From contig NZ_RQFW01000010.1 of the NCBI RefSeq assembly GCF_004770145.1, positions 378,001 through 442,000 on the forward strand: DNA of 64,000 nt. Direction: 5' to 3'. This document shows, one piece after another, positions 33,728-43,417 of this stretch. Both the position numbers and the translations under genes were made by a program. The stretch is from Leptospira bourretii (GTDB taxonomy: Bacteria; Spirochaetota; Leptospiria; Leptospirales; Leptospiraceae). Under the pieces are notes generated by a model. The model searched no databases, was not told where the DNA came from, and worked only from the letters and a program-made list of their open reading frames with translations. Each line of letters opens with the position of its first letter. Position 1 is the stretch's first letter.

Positions 33728-34909
33728 ATGAAAGCATCGAAACTAACCATAATGGGTCTAGCACTTCTTTTCACTGGTCTTACAGTTTGTAAGAAACCAG
33801 ATGCAGAAGTGTCTGAAGCACCAAAAAAACCAGCAGATTTATCTGCGGTAGTCGTATTTGCGGTCGGAGATTCAAAAATCCAACACGCAGACCAAACAGA
33901 AGAAAAAGCACAGCTTGGTGCCCTTCTGAAATCCGGGGATAACGTAGTCACAGGCGACAATGGAAAAGTAGACATCCAATTTGCGGATGGATCGAGCATT
34001 CGTATCTCTCCTAAGTCCGCGATTGACTTTGCGAAACTCTCCCAAGACAATTCTGGAACTACAGACACTCAAATTGCTCTGGTTTCAGGAAAGGTATTTG
34101 CGAAAGTCAACAAAGCTAAGAAAGAAGACAACTTTACTGTCGTAACACCAACTGCGATTGCGGGTGTGCGAGGAACGTCTTTTATCGTAGAAGCTGCAGA
34201 GGGAAAACCTGCGAAAGTAAAAGTAGTTGAAGGTGCGGTTGCATTTGCTCCACGTGTTCCTGCTCTAGAAAAACTTTCTACAGAAGAAATCTCTGGAAAT
34301 GCTGACTTGAAAAAACTCCAAGAGTCTCTTGCAAAAGCAGAAGTCATCCTAGAGAAAGACCAAGCATCCACTCAATCTGCAAAATCTGCTGATCTTGCAA
34401 AGGCTGCTGACATCCAAACTTTGGACTTGAACAAAGCTTTCAAAACTTCTGAAAAAGAAAAGTTGGTTGTTGAAAATGCAAAACTCACTAAGAACGAAGA
34501 GCAAGAAATCAAAACCATCGTAACAGTTGATAAAAAAACTGCAGAAGAAATTGCAAAACTTAGCGAAACAGCTCAAACTGAAAAGTTAGATGAGTTGAAA
34601 AAACAAGAAATTGATGCTAAGAGACATGCAATTGAAGGTGAAGTTGCAAAACGCCAGGAAGAAGAGAAGAAAAAATTCGAAGATTCTTTGGCTAACCAAC
34701 CTAAAGAATTTAAGTCTAAAAAAGACATCGTAAACTACTACGAAAGAATTGAAAAAATCGTTCTAGTAGACGGAAAAACAGTGATTGGAGCGATCATCAA
34801 CCAAGAAAACGGACAGTTGATTGTTCACACTGAAAATGGTGTTAAGAGAATTGATATGGACAATGTAGAAGAAGTCATTTACGACCTTCAACAAAAATCT
34901 AAATTCTAA
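33728..34909 (+). CDS. FecR-domain lipoprotein with coiled coil
   Basis: ATG 33728 is preceded by AAGGGACAGGACG; an upstream TTG at 33701 is less likely. A lipoprotein signal (MKASKLTIMGLALLFTGLTVC) is followed by a FecR-like domain (about 30-150: GALLKSGDNVVTGDNGKVDIQF, SIRISPKSAIDF, VVTPTAIAGVRGTSFIVE). After that come about 170 residues of Lys/Glu-rich coiled coil, and a final small domain (VLVDGKTVIGAIINQENGQL). FecR-domain lipoproteins of this shape are common and often abundant in Leptospira; they lack the anti-sigma part of FecR. A strong terminator follows. Confidence 0.88.
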   Translation: MKASKLTIMGLALLFTGLTVCKKPDAEVSEAPKKPADLSAVVVFAVGDSKIQHADQTEEKAQLGALLKSGDNVVTGDNGKVDIQFADGSSIRISPKSAIDFAKLSQDNSGTTDTQIALVSGKVFAKVNKAKKEDNFTVVTPTAIAGVRGTSFIVEAAEGKPAKVKVVEGAVAFAPRVPALEKLSTEEISGNADLKKLQESLAKAEVILEKDQASTQSAKSADLAKAADIQTLDLNKAFKTSEKEKLVVENAKLTKNEEQEIKTIVTVDKKTAEEIAKLSETAQTEKLDELKKQEIDAKRHAIEGEVAKRQEEEKKKFEDSLANQPKEFKSKKDIVNYYERIEKIVLVDGKTVIGAIINQENGQLIVHTENGVKRIDMDNVEEVIYDLQQKSKF

Positions 34910-34934
34910 TTAAACCAACCCTTACGTAGAAAAG

Positions 34935-34966
34935 AAGCCTGGAGAAAAAATCTTCAGGCTTTTTTT
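34935..34966 (+). terminator. Rho-independent terminator of the FecR-domain lipoprotein gene
   Basis: AAGCCTGGAG (34935-34944) pairs with CTTCAGGCTT (34952-34961), with one G-T wobble, across a 7-nt A-rich loop and into T7. It starts 26 bp past the stop. Confidence 0.9.
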
Positions 34967-34998
34967 ATGTACATTATTTTTTGTTATTTAAACGCTGA

Positions 34999-35295
34999 TC
35001 AATTGTCTTTGGATTTGTATTCGTTCCAAAGAATACGGATGGCACTGATGAGTGGACTTGCTTCAATTAATAGTAAGTTGGATTCGTATTTCACAAGTAA
35101 GGTGCTATTTCCAAATCGATCCATTTCTCCCCATTCTACTTGTAAATCAGGCAAATGAGATAAGGCTTTTTGGATGAGGACTTTTACTTCAAAGTCAGTT
35201 AAGGTTTCTCCGATTTCGCTTAGGTCTTTTAAGATGGAGAAAAAGAAAGTTTTGGCAAGTTCCTCCCTAAACGCCTCCAATTGTTCCTGGTCCAT
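34999..35295 (-). CDS. Hypothetical protein
   Basis: The 98-residue protein is predicted alpha/beta, soluble and acidic (MDQEQLEAFREELAKTFF; LPDLQVEWGEMDRFGNSTLLV). No family is recognised. It lies 19 bp past the lipA stop on the same strand, so it is probably co-transcribed with lipA. It is convergent with the FecR-domain gene across the terminator. Confidence 0.65.
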   Translation of the reverse strand: MDQEQLEAFREELAKTFFFSILKDLSEIGETLTDFEVKVLIQKALSHLPDLQVEWGEMDRFGNSTLLVKYESNLLLIEASPLISAIRILWNEYKSKDN

Positions 35296-35314
35296 ACTTT
35301 ATGTTTCGGACCAA

Positions 35315-36220
35315 TCAGTTTGCTTCGTCTGAAAAATATTCCTCTGCATGGTAGGAAGACCGAACGAGTGGGCCGGAGGCTACTGTTTTGAATCCAGTTC
35401 GGTATGCAAATTCCTTCCAAAATTCAAAAGCTTCGGGTTTTATAAATTCTTGCACAGGGTAGTGGGTGGGGCCGGGTTGAAGGTATTGGCCAATGGTAAG
35501 CATCCGAACTCCATGTTGAAAAAGATCTTCCAAACATTGTTTTACATCTTCTTCCCTTTCCCCAAGTCCTAAAATGAGTCCACTTTTTGTAAGGAAACCG
35601 TGTTTTGCAATGTGAGCTAGAACCTCAAGTGAACGTTTGTAGTTTTTCTGTGGTGTGATGGTAGGGAAAAGTCGCTCCACCGTTTCAATGTTATGATTGA
35701 TGATATTGGGTTTTGCCGCATATAGAATTTGTAAGGATTCCTCTTTGGCTTTAAAATCGGGGATCAACACTTCGATCGAACAAGTCGGACGATAGGTTTT
35801 GATTTTGGTTATGGTTTCTGCAAAGTGACCTGCTCCCCCATCTTTGAGATCGTCACGGTTGACAGCGGTAAGCACCACATGTCGTAATTCCAGTTCTGCT
35901 ACGGATCTTGCCACTCGTTCCGGTTCTTCTAAATCGAGGGGATTTGGTTTTCCAAAGGCAACATCACAATACTGGCATCGCCTTGTACAAATATCCCCTG
36001 ACAACATATAGGTCGCAGTCCTGCGGTTCCAGCAGTGGTTGAGGTTCGGGCAACTCGCGGATTCGCAAACTGTATGTAGTTTTTTGGATTCGACCTCTTC
36101 TCGCACTTTGGATAGGGCATCCCCTTCTGTGGGAAAACTCACTCTCACTTTCATCCAGGAAGGAAGGTCCACCCGGGGGCTGATATTTTTAGAGCGAGGT
36201 TTCTTTTTTAGTGGATTCAT
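35315..36220 (-). CDS. lipA: Lipoyl synthase
   Basis: LipA inserts two sulfur atoms into octanoyl groups on lipoate-dependent enzymes, using radical SAM chemistry. The auxiliary cluster is bound by C52, C57 and C63 (CESASCPNLNHC), and the SAM cluster by C78, C82 and C85 (CTRRCQYC). The C-terminal RSSYHAEEY holds the Ser ligand. The start is set at ATG 36220 with AAGAAGG just upstream, giving 301 residues; a longer reading to 36373 overlaps the divergent pseudouridine synthase gene and adds non-family sequence. The neighbouring promoters share a 49-bp gap. Confidence 0.95.
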   Translation of the reverse strand: MNPLKKKPRSKNISPRVDLPSWMKVRVSFPTEGDALSKVREEVESKKLHTVCESASCPNLNHCWNRRTATYMLSGDICTRRCQYCDVAFGKPNPLDLEEPERVARSVAELELRHVVLTAVNRDDLKDGGAGHFAETITKIKTYRPTCSIEVLIPDFKAKEESLQILYAAKPNIINHNIETVERLFPTITPQKNYKRSLEVLAHIAKHGFLTKSGLILGLGEREEDVKQCLEDLFQHGVRMLTIGQYLQPGPTHYPVQEFIKPEAFEFWKEFAYRTGFKTVASGPLVRSSYHAEEYFSDEAN

Positions 36221-36269
36221 ACCTTCTTTAGACTTTTTGAAATGAGGCCACTTTGTAAAATGGAAAATC

Positions 36270-37013
36270 ATGAGGATCAACGCATTTCTAGCCAAATTAG
36301 GTCTCGGTTCCCGTCGGAAAGTAGAAGAGTTGGTTCTCTCTGGAAGAATCAAAGTCAATGGAAGTACCATCACAGACCTTTCGTTTCAGGTTTCTCTAGA
36401 GGATTCGGTGAGTTTTGATGGCAAAGCAGTGCAAATGGAAGAGGAGTCGACCAAACGACCCAAAATCATTGCTTTCAATAAACCTGCTGGTTACTTAACT
36501 TCTCACGAAGACAAATTCCACGAAAATACTATTTTTTCCCTTCTTCCAGAAGGTTTTCAAAAATACAATTATGCCGGTCGTTTGGATTTGGATTCTCGCG
36601 GGCTTTTGCTTTTATCCATTGATGGAGATTTTATCCAAAAAGTCACACACCCAAGAAACAAAATAGATAAAGAATATATCATCAGTTTGAAACAACCCGT
36701 AGCTTGGAAGGCCATTGCCGATGAGTTTATGTTAGGTGTAAGGGAAGGTGGTGATACCCTTAGGGCTCTGTCTGTAAAACCTGCTAATGTAGTCCCCGAA
36801 AAAACAGCCCCAGGTTTCACTAGTTACCTAAGCATCATCCTAAAAGAAGGGAAAAAACGACAAATTCGAAGAATGTGCAAGGCTAAGGAAATGGTGGTTC
36901 TCGATCTTTATCGGATTCGGATCGGAAAATTGGATTTACGCGATTTTGTTCTGGATGAAGGGAAATATAAAGTTGTGACCGAAGAACAGGTTCTTGGAAA
37001 ACCAACTGCTTAA
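36270..37013 (+). CDS. Pseudouridine synthase of the RsuA/RluB/RluE/RluF type
   Basis: The 247-residue protein has an N-terminal S4 RNA-binding domain (about 1-60: MRINAFLAKLGLGSRRKVEEL, GRIKVNG). A catalytic domain follows, with Asp in AGRLDLDSRGLLLL and the conserved EGKKRQIRRM motif. It isomerises a uridine in rRNA, most likely the 23S or 16S. Which position is modified cannot be told from the sequence. It is transcribed away from lipA. Confidence 0.9.
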   Translation: MRINAFLAKLGLGSRRKVEELVLSGRIKVNGSTITDLSFQVSLEDSVSFDGKAVQMEEESTKRPKIIAFNKPAGYLTSHEDKFHENTIFSLLPEGFQKYNYAGRLDLDSRGLLLLSIDGDFIQKVTHPRNKIDKEYIISLKQPVAWKAIADEFMLGVREGGDTLRALSVKPANVVPEKTAPGFTSYLSIILKEGKKRQIRRMCKAKEMVVLDLYRIRIGKLDLRDFVLDEGKYKVVTEEQVLGKPTA

Positions 37014-37069
37014 TTTAGTTGAAGAATCCAATCCGCTCTTAAAATTGTGAGGTTAGGGGATTTGTTTTT

Positions 37070-38095
37070 TTGAAATCAAAACCGTTTTTATTTTATCCTG
37101 TGATTCTGTTTCTTTTTATCTTTCTTGTAGATAAAATTTTTCTTTTGCCTGTCTTCCATCATGATTTCCTTCAGGCCGGGAATTCTGTTTTTTATTACCA
37201 AAGAAAGATACTGGCCGATCGGTTACTCGCGGACAAGGAGGCTCAAGAAAAAAAACTCGCCCTTGTTTTTGGTGACTCTCGATCCTATCCTTTTTCTGAA
37301 TTAGGAATTCCAGATCCTTATAAGAAAACTTGGACTCTTTATAATTTCAGCAGCCCACAAGGAATTCCCATGAATTCCTATATCCAATTAAAAGAATTAT
37401 TGGAAAAGGGTGTCACTCCTGAGTTTGTCATTCTTTCTCTTAGTCCAGAAGCTTTCGATGATAATAAAGGTTTTATTCTTTCCCCATTTCTTCGAATGGG
37501 TTGTAACAAAGAATGTTTGGATATCGTATGGAAAGACATCCCTCTCAAAGAAAAATGGACTTATTTTTTGGATAAACTCTTTGTAATTCGTAGTATGGAA
37601 TTGAATTTATCTTTATTCAGTTCTCGCCTCAAACAGGGAAAATTAAAAGAATACAATCCACGATACAACCAAGAGTTCCAACTCATCAACCTCAGTAAAG
37701 GTGAGTATCTAATGTATGGTGTTCAGGCCAATCCAATTGAAAAAATCAGAAAAGACACAGTTCGTATTGGAAGTTTGTATATGAGCACCTATTCTTTGGG
37801 AGAATCCCAAAAACCTTATGTAGAAGCTTTTTTAGATCTCACTCGCAAAAATAATATCAAAACTTTAGTTCTTTGGCCAAAGGTGTATGGCGATTATTAT
37901 AAATATTATGAAAGGTTTCATATAAAAGAAGTTTGGTGGGAGCCGATGGAAATTTTGGCAAATTCCTATGGAGCTCATACTTTAAATTGGAACAAAGAAG
38001 GCACTTGCGATTTATTTAATGATGCCTCACACCAATCTGCATTTTGTTTTGTAGACCAAATAAAAGATATTTGGGTAAGTTACGCTGAAAAGTAG
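37070..38095 (+). CDS. DUF1574 family protein (leptospiral, SGNH-like)
   Basis: The 341-residue protein has one N-terminal membrane helix and then a domain starting LALVFGDSRSYPFSELG, whose GDSRS resembles block I of SGNH hydrolases. Further segments are YNFSSPQGIPMNSYIQLKELL and, near the end, a DASHQS-like ND-ASHQSAF that could supply Asp/His. This fits DUF1574, found largely in Leptospira. A role in envelope polysaccharide acylation is plausible by fold only. The start is TTG 37070 with TAGGGGA upstream, as no nearby ATG exists. The HPP gene frame begins at or within its 3' end. Confidence 0.75.
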   Translation: MKSKPFLFYPVILFLFIFLVDKIFLLPVFHHDFLQAGNSVFYYQRKILADRLLADKEAQEKKLALVFGDSRSYPFSELGIPDPYKKTWTLYNFSSPQGIPMNSYIQLKELLEKGVTPEFVILSLSPEAFDDNKGFILSPFLRMGCNKECLDIVWKDIPLKEKWTYFLDKLFVIRSMELNLSLFSSRLKQGKLKEYNPRYNQEFQLINLSKGEYLMYGVQANPIEKIRKDTVRIGSLYMSTYSLGESQKPYVEAFLDLTRKNNIKTLVLWPKVYGDYYKYYERFHIKEVWWEPMEILANSYGAHTLNWNKEGTCDLFNDASHQSAFCFVDQIKDIWVSYAEK

Positions 38096-38177
38096 ATTTA
38101 AGAATATACCCTATAAAATTAAAGCCCCTCTTCGAGCGGATCGTCCCAAACGGTCCCTTCGGTTTGCGATTTGGAGT

Positions 38178-38609
38178 TTGATTAGTAGCACTGTTTCCAT
38201 CTGGTCCATCCTTGCCATTACAAACTTATCAGGACATTCTCTTCTCATTGGTTCGTTTGGAGCTACGGCAGTGTTACTTTTTGCAGTACCGGATGCTCCT
38301 CTTTCCCAACCCCGAAATTTGATTGGAGGGCATTTGATCTCTGCTACCATTGCTGTGATCCTTGTGGCCACTCTCGGAACCAATTTTTTTACCATTGGGT
38401 TTTCTGTAGGACTTTCGATTTTTGTGATGTATTTAACTCACACCTTACACCCGCCAGGTGGTGCAACTGCAATGATTGGAGTTCTTGGAGGAGTGGGAAT
38501 TGACTTTATTTTGTTTCCGGTTTTGATTGGGGTGATGATCCTACTCGTGAATGCACTCGTAGTGAATAATTTGGTCCACCACCGAAAGTATCCGGTGGTG
38601 TGGTTTTAA
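38178..38609 (+). CDS. HPP-family membrane protein (start unclear)
   Basis: The protein has four hydrophobic helices with GSFGATAVLLFAVPDAPLSQPRN and HTLHPPGGATAM, the hallmark of the HPP family; some members are linked to nitrite transport. TTG 38178 is the first standard start in the frame, but family-like sequence runs further upstream (PYKIKAPLRADRPKRSLRFA), back to a stop at 38076-38078. Only CTG 38085 or other rare codons could begin it. If so, the gene overlaps the end of the DUF1574 gene. Function is not established. Confidence 0.75.
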   Translation: MISSTVSIWSILAITNLSGHSLLIGSFGATAVLLFAVPDAPLSQPRNLIGGHLISATIAVILVATLGTNFFTIGFSVGLSIFVMYLTHTLHPPGGATAMIGVLGGVGIDFILFPVLIGVMILLVNALVVNNLVHHRKYPVVWF

Positions 38610-38613
38610 GTTT

Positions 38614-39258
38614 TTACCAGTTTAGTTTTTTTGAATCTTCAACAAACTTCGCAAGACCACTATCAGTGAGTGGGTGTTTGAAAAGCATTTCAAATACAGA
38701 ATATGGTAGGGTCACACAATCTGCCCCACGAAGTGCTACTTCTTTGAAGTGGATGGGATGGCGAACCGATGCTGCAAGGATTTGTGTTTCGATTCCATAG
38801 TTGTCATAAATGTCTCGGATCTCAGAAATGAGTTCCAATCCATCATATCCAATATCATCCAAACGACCCACGAAAGGGGAGATGAAACTGGCACCAGCTT
38901 TGGCCGCAAGTAAAGCTTGGTTGGCAGTGAAACATAAGGTTACGTTGGTTTGGATTCCTTGGTCAGAGAACGCTTTTACTGCTTTGATTCCTTCTGGAAT
39001 GAGAGGAACTTTGACCACAACGTTTTCTGCAATTTTAGAAAGCTCTAAACCTTCTTTGATCATTGTAGGAGCGTCGGTTGCAAGGACTTCTGCACTCACA
39101 GGACCCTTTACAAAACTACAAATTTCTTTGATGACTTCCGTGAACTTACGGCCGGATTTTGCGATGATGGATGGGTTTGTGGTGATCCCGTCTAGGAGGC
39201 CAAGTTCATGGACTTTTTTGATTTCGTCAATGTTGGCTGTGTCTAAAAATAAATTCAT
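38614..39258 (-). CDS. Transaldolase / fructose-6-phosphate aldolase-like
   Basis: The 214-residue protein belongs to the short transaldolase (TalC/FSA) subfamily: [27 protein letters not shown] and Schiff-base K83 in [38 protein letters not shown] and [10 protein letters not shown] complete the barrel. It transfers dihydroxyacetone units in the pentose phosphate pathway. ATG 39258 is chosen over a start at 39297 because the family begins MKFFLDTA and GAGG lies before it. Its 3' end faces the HPP gene, 4 bp away. Confidence 0.9.
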   Translation of the reverse strand: MNLFLDTANIDEIKKVHELGLLDGITTNPSIIAKSGRKFTEVIKEICSFVKGPVSAEVLATDAPTMIKEGLELSKIAENVVVKVPLIPEGIKAVKAFSDQGIQTNVTLCFTANQALLAAKAGASFISPFVGRLDDIGYDGLELISEIRDIYDNYGIETQILAASVRHPIHFKEVALRGADCVTLPYSVFEMLFKHPLTDSGLAKFVEDSKKLNW

Positions 39259-39309
39259 TTTGCCTCGTCTGGATGGCTTGGAAGAACCAAGCCTCACGAG
39301 ACAGGGTAA

Positions 39310-39981
39310 CTACGGGATTAAATCCCGCAAGGTTTTTGTTTCTTGAACGCTGAAGAAATCGACATAATCCTTAGCGATTACCTCTTTTAAGTTGGCTGAA
39401 AAGTAATCAATTCGACGTGTGTAAGGAGCTTTTTTATAACCTTCTCTCCATACTACGGCAAATCCACCACGAGGAGGGTTCTCACGTCTTTCGACAAGTT
39501 CCCAAATGGCGGCTCCAGAAACCTTATCATCCCCTATGGCTTCTTTTCTGGGTTTCCCGTATTTCTTTTCCATCTTCTCTTTTATTTTTTCAGAAGGGAC
39601 AAGATTGAAAGTCACTCCAACGGAGAAGAGAATTCCATTTTCGCGAAATTCCGTTTGTCCATCGATGGAAGGATCTGATTCAGGCGCTCCTTCTCGTTTA
39701 GGGCGAACTTCCTTTAATAATTCTGGAGTTTTATAAAAACGATAGAGATAGAAGATTCCATTTCGTTTGATGAGAAGGCTTTCCTCTTTTTTTTCATTTA
39801 AGAGTTCGATCTTTTCCTTCGATTCCGGGTTGGTTGCCATAGACAAAAACTTTTCGCGGATGGATTCAAAGGTCATCCCCCAGGAAGCTTCCGCAAATCC
39901 ATCCAAACTATTCGGAATTTCTGTTTGGGCGCTAAGAAGTCCAGGGACTAGAAAAAGAAGGAAAACCAGATATTTCTTCAT
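39310..39981 (-). CDS. Exported protein, hypothetical
   Basis: ATG 39981 (TAGGAAT upstream) gives a clean signal peptide MKKYLVFLLFLVPGLLSAQ; a longer reading to 40200 runs through the upstream gene and is not protein-like. The mature part of about 204 residues begins with a short SLDGFAEASWGMTFESIREKF segment typical of periplasmic 'aspartate carbamoyltransferase-like' exported leptospiral proteins, and ends with beta-rich sequence. I do not recognise a function. It lies between the transaldolase gene and a membrane protein gene, all on the minus strand. Confidence 0.65.
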   Translation of the reverse strand: MKKYLVFLLFLVPGLLSAQTEIPNSLDGFAEASWGMTFESIREKFLSMATNPESKEKIELLNEKKEESLLIKRNGIFYLYRFYKTPELLKEVRPKREGAPESDPSIDGQTEFRENGILFSVGVTFNLVPSEKIKEKMEKKYGKPRKEAIGDDKVSGAAIWELVERRENPPRGGFAVVWREGYKKAPYTRRIDYFSANLKEVIAKDYVDFFSVQETKTLRDLIP

Positions 39982-40024
39982 ATGATTCCTATCGGTCAAA
40001 ATTTCAAAAAAGAGAACCTGTTTC

Positions 40025-40741
40025 TTACTTAAAATCATCCTGGAAGGGGTCATCTCCCAATCCAAAATCGTCAACCTCATTGGTAAACGGTCCTTCCTCT
40101 TCTTCTTCCCAAACATCTTCTTCACCCTGACCTGTGGTAGTGGAAGGTGCACCCCAGTCATCGTCTGACTCATAGGAATAGGAAGAGCTACTTTCCTCAA
40201 AACTCATACCAAAGATAGGTTCCCTGTTCCAAAGGAAAATAAGGACTGGGATTTGTAAAAAAACTAGGAGTAGGTAAAACAAAAAGAAAAGGTCACGGTC
40301 GAGACCGTAGTGTACTGCGCCCGCAGCCAAATTCCCTAATGCCAGGCCAGAAAGGGCGGGTTTGGCGAGTGCCAAAGAACGTTCTCCCCGGTAAGCCTCT
40401 TTTAAGAAGGGAAAGGAAAAGAAAACTGCCAAAAAGAAAATGGGCATATGAAAGATATGTTCAAATGGCCCGGGCCCCTTATCTCCAAGGGCTGACCCGA
40501 GAAGAGACCAAAGCCAAACAAAAAGGGCACTTCCGAAAAAGGCCCCAGACCCATAGATTAAATTTCCCCCTGATTCCAAAATATCCAGGCAGATGCGGAA
40601 CACATCTCCCCGAATGTCTGTTAGTTCTTCCCTACGGTAATTGGTTTTTTTAGAAAAGAATAGAATCTTTACATAATAAACAAATACCGCAGTCACCAAA
40701 CAAAAGAAGGTGAGAAATAGGAGGAAAAGAAAAAATTCCAT
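40025..40741 (-). CDS. Membrane protein with acidic C-terminal tail
   Basis: The 238-residue protein has five hydrophobic helices in the first 170 residues. A strongly acidic cytoplasmic or periplasmic tail follows (SFEESSSSYSYESDDDWGAP, EEDVWEEEEEGPF). No family is recognised. Its start overlaps the purH stop by one base (TAATG), so it is translated with the purine genes, although a purine role is not implied by its sequence. Confidence 0.7.
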   Translation of the reverse strand: MEFFLFLLFLTFFCLVTAVFVYYVKILFFSKKTNYRREELTDIRGDVFRICLDILESGGNLIYGSGAFFGSALFVWLWSLLGSALGDKGPGPFEHIFHMPIFFLAVFFSFPFLKEAYRGERSLALAKPALSGLALGNLAAGAVHYGLDRDLFFLFYLLLVFLQIPVLIFLWNREPIFGMSFEESSSSYSYESDDDWGAPSTTTGQGEEDVWEEEEEGPFTNEVDDFGLGDDPFQDDFK

Positions 40742-42282
40742 TAGTGACGAAAATGCCTCATTCCAGTGAAGACCATAATCAGTCCATGTTCGTCAGCGGC
40801 TTGGATGACTTCTTCATCACGGATGGATCCACCTGGTTGGATGATGGCTTTTGCGCCCACTTTGGCAATGGAATCAATTCCATCACGGAAAGGAAAAAAC
40901 GCATCACTTCCCACATAAGATCCTACAACCGAAAGTCCTACTTTTTGGGCTTTCATCGCACCAAGCTCCACCGAGTCCACACGAGACATTTGTCCTGCAC
41001 CAATTCCAAGAGTTGAGTTTTGGTCGGTGTAAACAATGGCATTGGATTTGATAAACTTCACACAGTTCCAAGCAAACATCAATCCTTCTAAATCATCTGC
41101 GGTTGGTTGTTTTTTAGAGACCACTTTTAGTTTGTCTTTTGTAATCAAATCATAATCACGATTTTGGATGAGAAGTCCGTGGTGGAGGGAACGTAAATCA
41201 AGTTCATCCAATGCTTCGTCAAACTTAGCAATAGGAATCAAACGGATATTAGGTTTTTTTCCAAAAATTTCGAGTGCTTCATCGGAAAAACTTTCTGCAA
41301 TCACACCTTCCACAAAGTTCTTTGTGATTTCTTCAGCCGCATCTTTTTCCACTCGCCCATGGATTCCAATGATTCCACCGAAGGCAGAAATAGGATCTGT
41401 TTTTCTCGCAAGTTCAAAGGATTCGAGAACGTTTTCGCCAAATGCAATCCCACATGGGTTTAAATGTTTTACGATCGAAACTGCATTTTTGGGAAGCAGG
41501 CTTGCCACATGAAAAGCCGCATCAAAATCCAACATATTATTGAAGGAGAGTTCTTTTCCTTGTAAGGCTTCAAACTGTGATTTGATGAATAGCGGTTCAT
41601 AAAACGCAGCGTCTTGGTGTGGGTTTTCACCGTATCTAAGTTTTTGTTTTTTATTAAAGGCAAAAGTGATTTTATCAGGGTATTTGATATCCAACTTTTT
41701 ATTAAAGAAAGTGGAGATGGCAGAATCATAAGATGCAGTTTCTGAAAATACTTTGGCTGCGTATTGAAAGGCGGTTTCCCGGGATACTTTTCCTTTATTT
41801 GCCGTAAACTCGGCTTGAAAGGATTCATAATCTTTAGGGTCAGTCAGAACTACTACGTTTTTATGATTTTTTGCCGCCGAACGAAGCATAGACGGTCCAC
41901 CGATGTCGATGTTTTCGATTGCATCTTCAAGGGTTACGTCTGGTTTCATGACTGTTTTGACAAAAGGGTAAAGGTTCACAATCACAAGGGTGATGGGAAC
42001 AATTCCATTACTTTCCATTTGTTTGACATGGTCTGGGTTTGTTGTGTCACCAAGAAGGCCACCATGAATTTTCGGATGGAGGGTTTTCACTCGGCCGTGG
42101 AGGATCTCTGGAAAACCGGTAAACTCATCTACTTTTTTCACCGGAATTCCCGCTTTGGAGAGGGCATCATAAGTTCCGCCTGTGGAAAGAATTTCCACTC
42201 CGTTTTTGGCGAGGAAGGAACAGATTTCTGTAATTCCGGCTTTATCGGATACGGATACGAGTGCTCGTTTGATTTCGATCAT
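40741..42282 (-). CDS. purH: Bifunctional AICAR transformylase / IMP cyclohydrolase
   Basis: PurH catalyses the last two steps of de novo IMP synthesis. The N-terminal IMP cyclohydrolase part (about 1-195) begins [14 protein letters not shown] and has [20 protein letters not shown] and [13 protein letters not shown]. The AICAR transformylase part has [20 protein letters not shown] with the catalytic Lys-His pair, and [12 protein letters not shown]. The 513-residue length is typical. The start overlaps the purN stop by 4 bp, giving a purN-purH operon. Confidence 0.96.
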   Translation of the reverse strand: MIEIKRALVSVSDKAGITEICSFLAKNGVEILSTGGTYDALSKAGIPVKKVDEFTGFPEILHGRVKTLHPKIHGGLLGDTTNPDHVKQMESNGIVPITLVIVNLYPFVKTVMKPDVTLEDAIENIDIGGPSMLRSAAKNHKNVVVLTDPKDYESFQAEFTANKGKVSRETAFQYAAKVFSETASYDSAISTFFNKKLDIKYPDKITFAFNKKQKLRYGENPHQDAAFYEPLFIKSQFEALQGKELSFNNMLDFDAAFHVASLLPKNAVSIVKHLNPCGIAFGENVLESFELARKTDPISAFGGIIGIHGRVEKDAAEEITKNFVEGVIAESFSDEALEIFGKKPNIRLIPIAKFDEALDELDLRSLHHGLLIQNRDYDLITKDKLKVVSKKQPTADDLEGLMFAWNCVKFIKSNAIVYTDQNSTLGIGAGQMSRVDSVELGAMKAQKVGLSVVGSYVGSDAFFPFRDGIDSIAKVGAKAIIQPGGSIRDEEVIQAADEHGLIMVFTGMRHFRH

Positions 42283-42893
42283 TTTAGGATTTCTACCTTT
42301 CGTTCTTTGATTTTTAATTTATCTTCACAAAACAGTTGTATAGCGAGCGGAAGGATTTTATGTTCTTCCGCAAGGATTGCAAGGGATAGTTCTTTTTCAT
42401 TCCATTCGGGGGCAATGGCAATCGCTTTTTGCAAAATGATGGGACCCGTATCCACACCTTCTTCCACAAAGTGAACCGTACAACCTGCAACCTTGACCCC
42501 GTAGTCCAGGGCTTGTTTTTGGGAATCGAGTCCAGGGAAGGCGGGGAGGAGACTTGGATGTACATTGATGATTTGGTTATGGAACCGGCGCACAAATTCT
42601 GGTTTCAGAATTCGCATATAGCCGCAGGCCACAATTAAATCTGGAGAGTAGGTTTCCACTTCCCCCAGCAGATCTTTATGGTAGTCGGCCTTTTGGGGAT
42701 AACTGGAGTAGGGAATGACTTTTGTGGGAATTCCAAAGGATTTGGCAATCCCCAGAGCCTTTGCTTCCGGGTTGTCTGTCACAAGGGCTACCAGGTCGGA
42801 CTTTAGCTTTTTTTTACGAATGTACTCGACAGAAGCGGTAAAATTGGACCCTCTTCCCGAGGCCAAAAAAACGACACGTTTTATTTTTCCCAT
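42279..42893 (-). CDS. purN: Phosphoribosylglycinamide formyltransferase
   Basis: PurN formylates GAR in purine synthesis, using 10-formyl-[17 protein letters not shown] binds the phosphate. The active-site stretch [17 protein letters not shown] and [18 protein letters not shown] hold the catalytic His and Asp. The 204-residue length is normal. It heads the purN-purH-membrane protein operon and is divergent from fliS by 77 bp. Confidence 0.95.
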   Translation of the reverse strand: MGKIKRVVFLASGRGSNFTASVEYIRKKKLKSDLVALVTDNPEAKALGIAKSFGIPTKVIPYSSYPQKADYHKDLLGEVETYSPDLIVACGYMRILKPEFVRRFHNQIINVHPSLLPAFPGLDSQKQALDYGVKVAGCTVHFVEEGVDTGPIILQKAIAIAPEWNEKELSLAILAEEHKILPLAIQLFCEDKLKIKERKVEILK

Positions 42894-42970
42894 GTGATAT
42901 TCTAAGAATATTCACTTGGGTCATTAAGCAAGTATCCTTTTTGGTCGATGGGAATACTCAGGAGAAAAAA

Positions 42971-43417
42971 ATGTCGCTTGCGAGAAAAACCGGTGCCTCT
43001 GCTTACAATGAATACAAAGCCAATGAGATATCTACCGTTAGCCAAATCAAACTGATCGTGATGCTTTTTGACGGAGCCATCCGATTCCTTGGTGTGGCCA
43101 AAGACAATATGACTCCCCGAAAGTATGATGTTGTGAATAACAATATCATCAAAACCCAAGACATCATTACAGAACTTTTGCTCTCTCTCAATATGGAAGA
43201 GGGGAAAGAAGTAGCAAATAATCTTCTGTCATTATATGTTTATTTGAAGAAAAGATTGTTAGAAGCCAATATGCGTAAGGATAAGGCCATCATTGAAGAG
43301 TGTATCAAAATCCTAATTGAGTTAAAAATCTCTTGGGAAGAGTTAGAAAAAAAAGACACTCCCAATCCAAACATAGCTCCGGGCAACCGTCCTACTGGGA
43401 TTTCCATCACCGGTTAA
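42971..43417 (+). CDS. fliS: Flagellar export chaperone FliS
   Basis: The protein matches FliS: SAYNEYKANEISTVSQIKLIVMLFDGAIRFL, then helices NIIKTQDIITELLLSL and LYVYLKKRLLEAN. FliS binds the C-terminus of flagellin in the cytoplasm and prevents premature assembly. ATG 42971 is chosen because AGGAG lies 6 bp before it; a start at 42941 lacks one. It is followed directly by a small coiled-coil gene and a DnaJ-domain gene. Spirochaete flagella are periplasmic, so export chaperones act as in other bacteria. Confidence 0.9.
   Translation: MSLARKTGASAYNEYKANEISTVSQIKLIVMLFDGAIRFLGVAKDNMTPRKYDVVNNNIIKTQDIITELLLSLNMEEGKEVANNLLSLYVYLKKRLLEANMRKDKAIIEECIKILIELKISWEELEKKDTPNPNIAPGNRPTGISITG

Noticed and set aside
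33463..34068. 201-residue open frame on the minus strand
   Set aside because: It is antisense to the FecR-domain lipoprotein gene, whose domains, lipobox and ribosome site are clear.
35221..36373. Longer lipA start at 36373
   Set aside because: The extra 51 residues are not family-like, overlap the divergent gene and lack a ribosome site; ATG 36220 has one.
41764..42474. 236-residue open frame on the plus strand
   Set aside because: It lies antisense inside purH and purN, both of which have complete family motifs.
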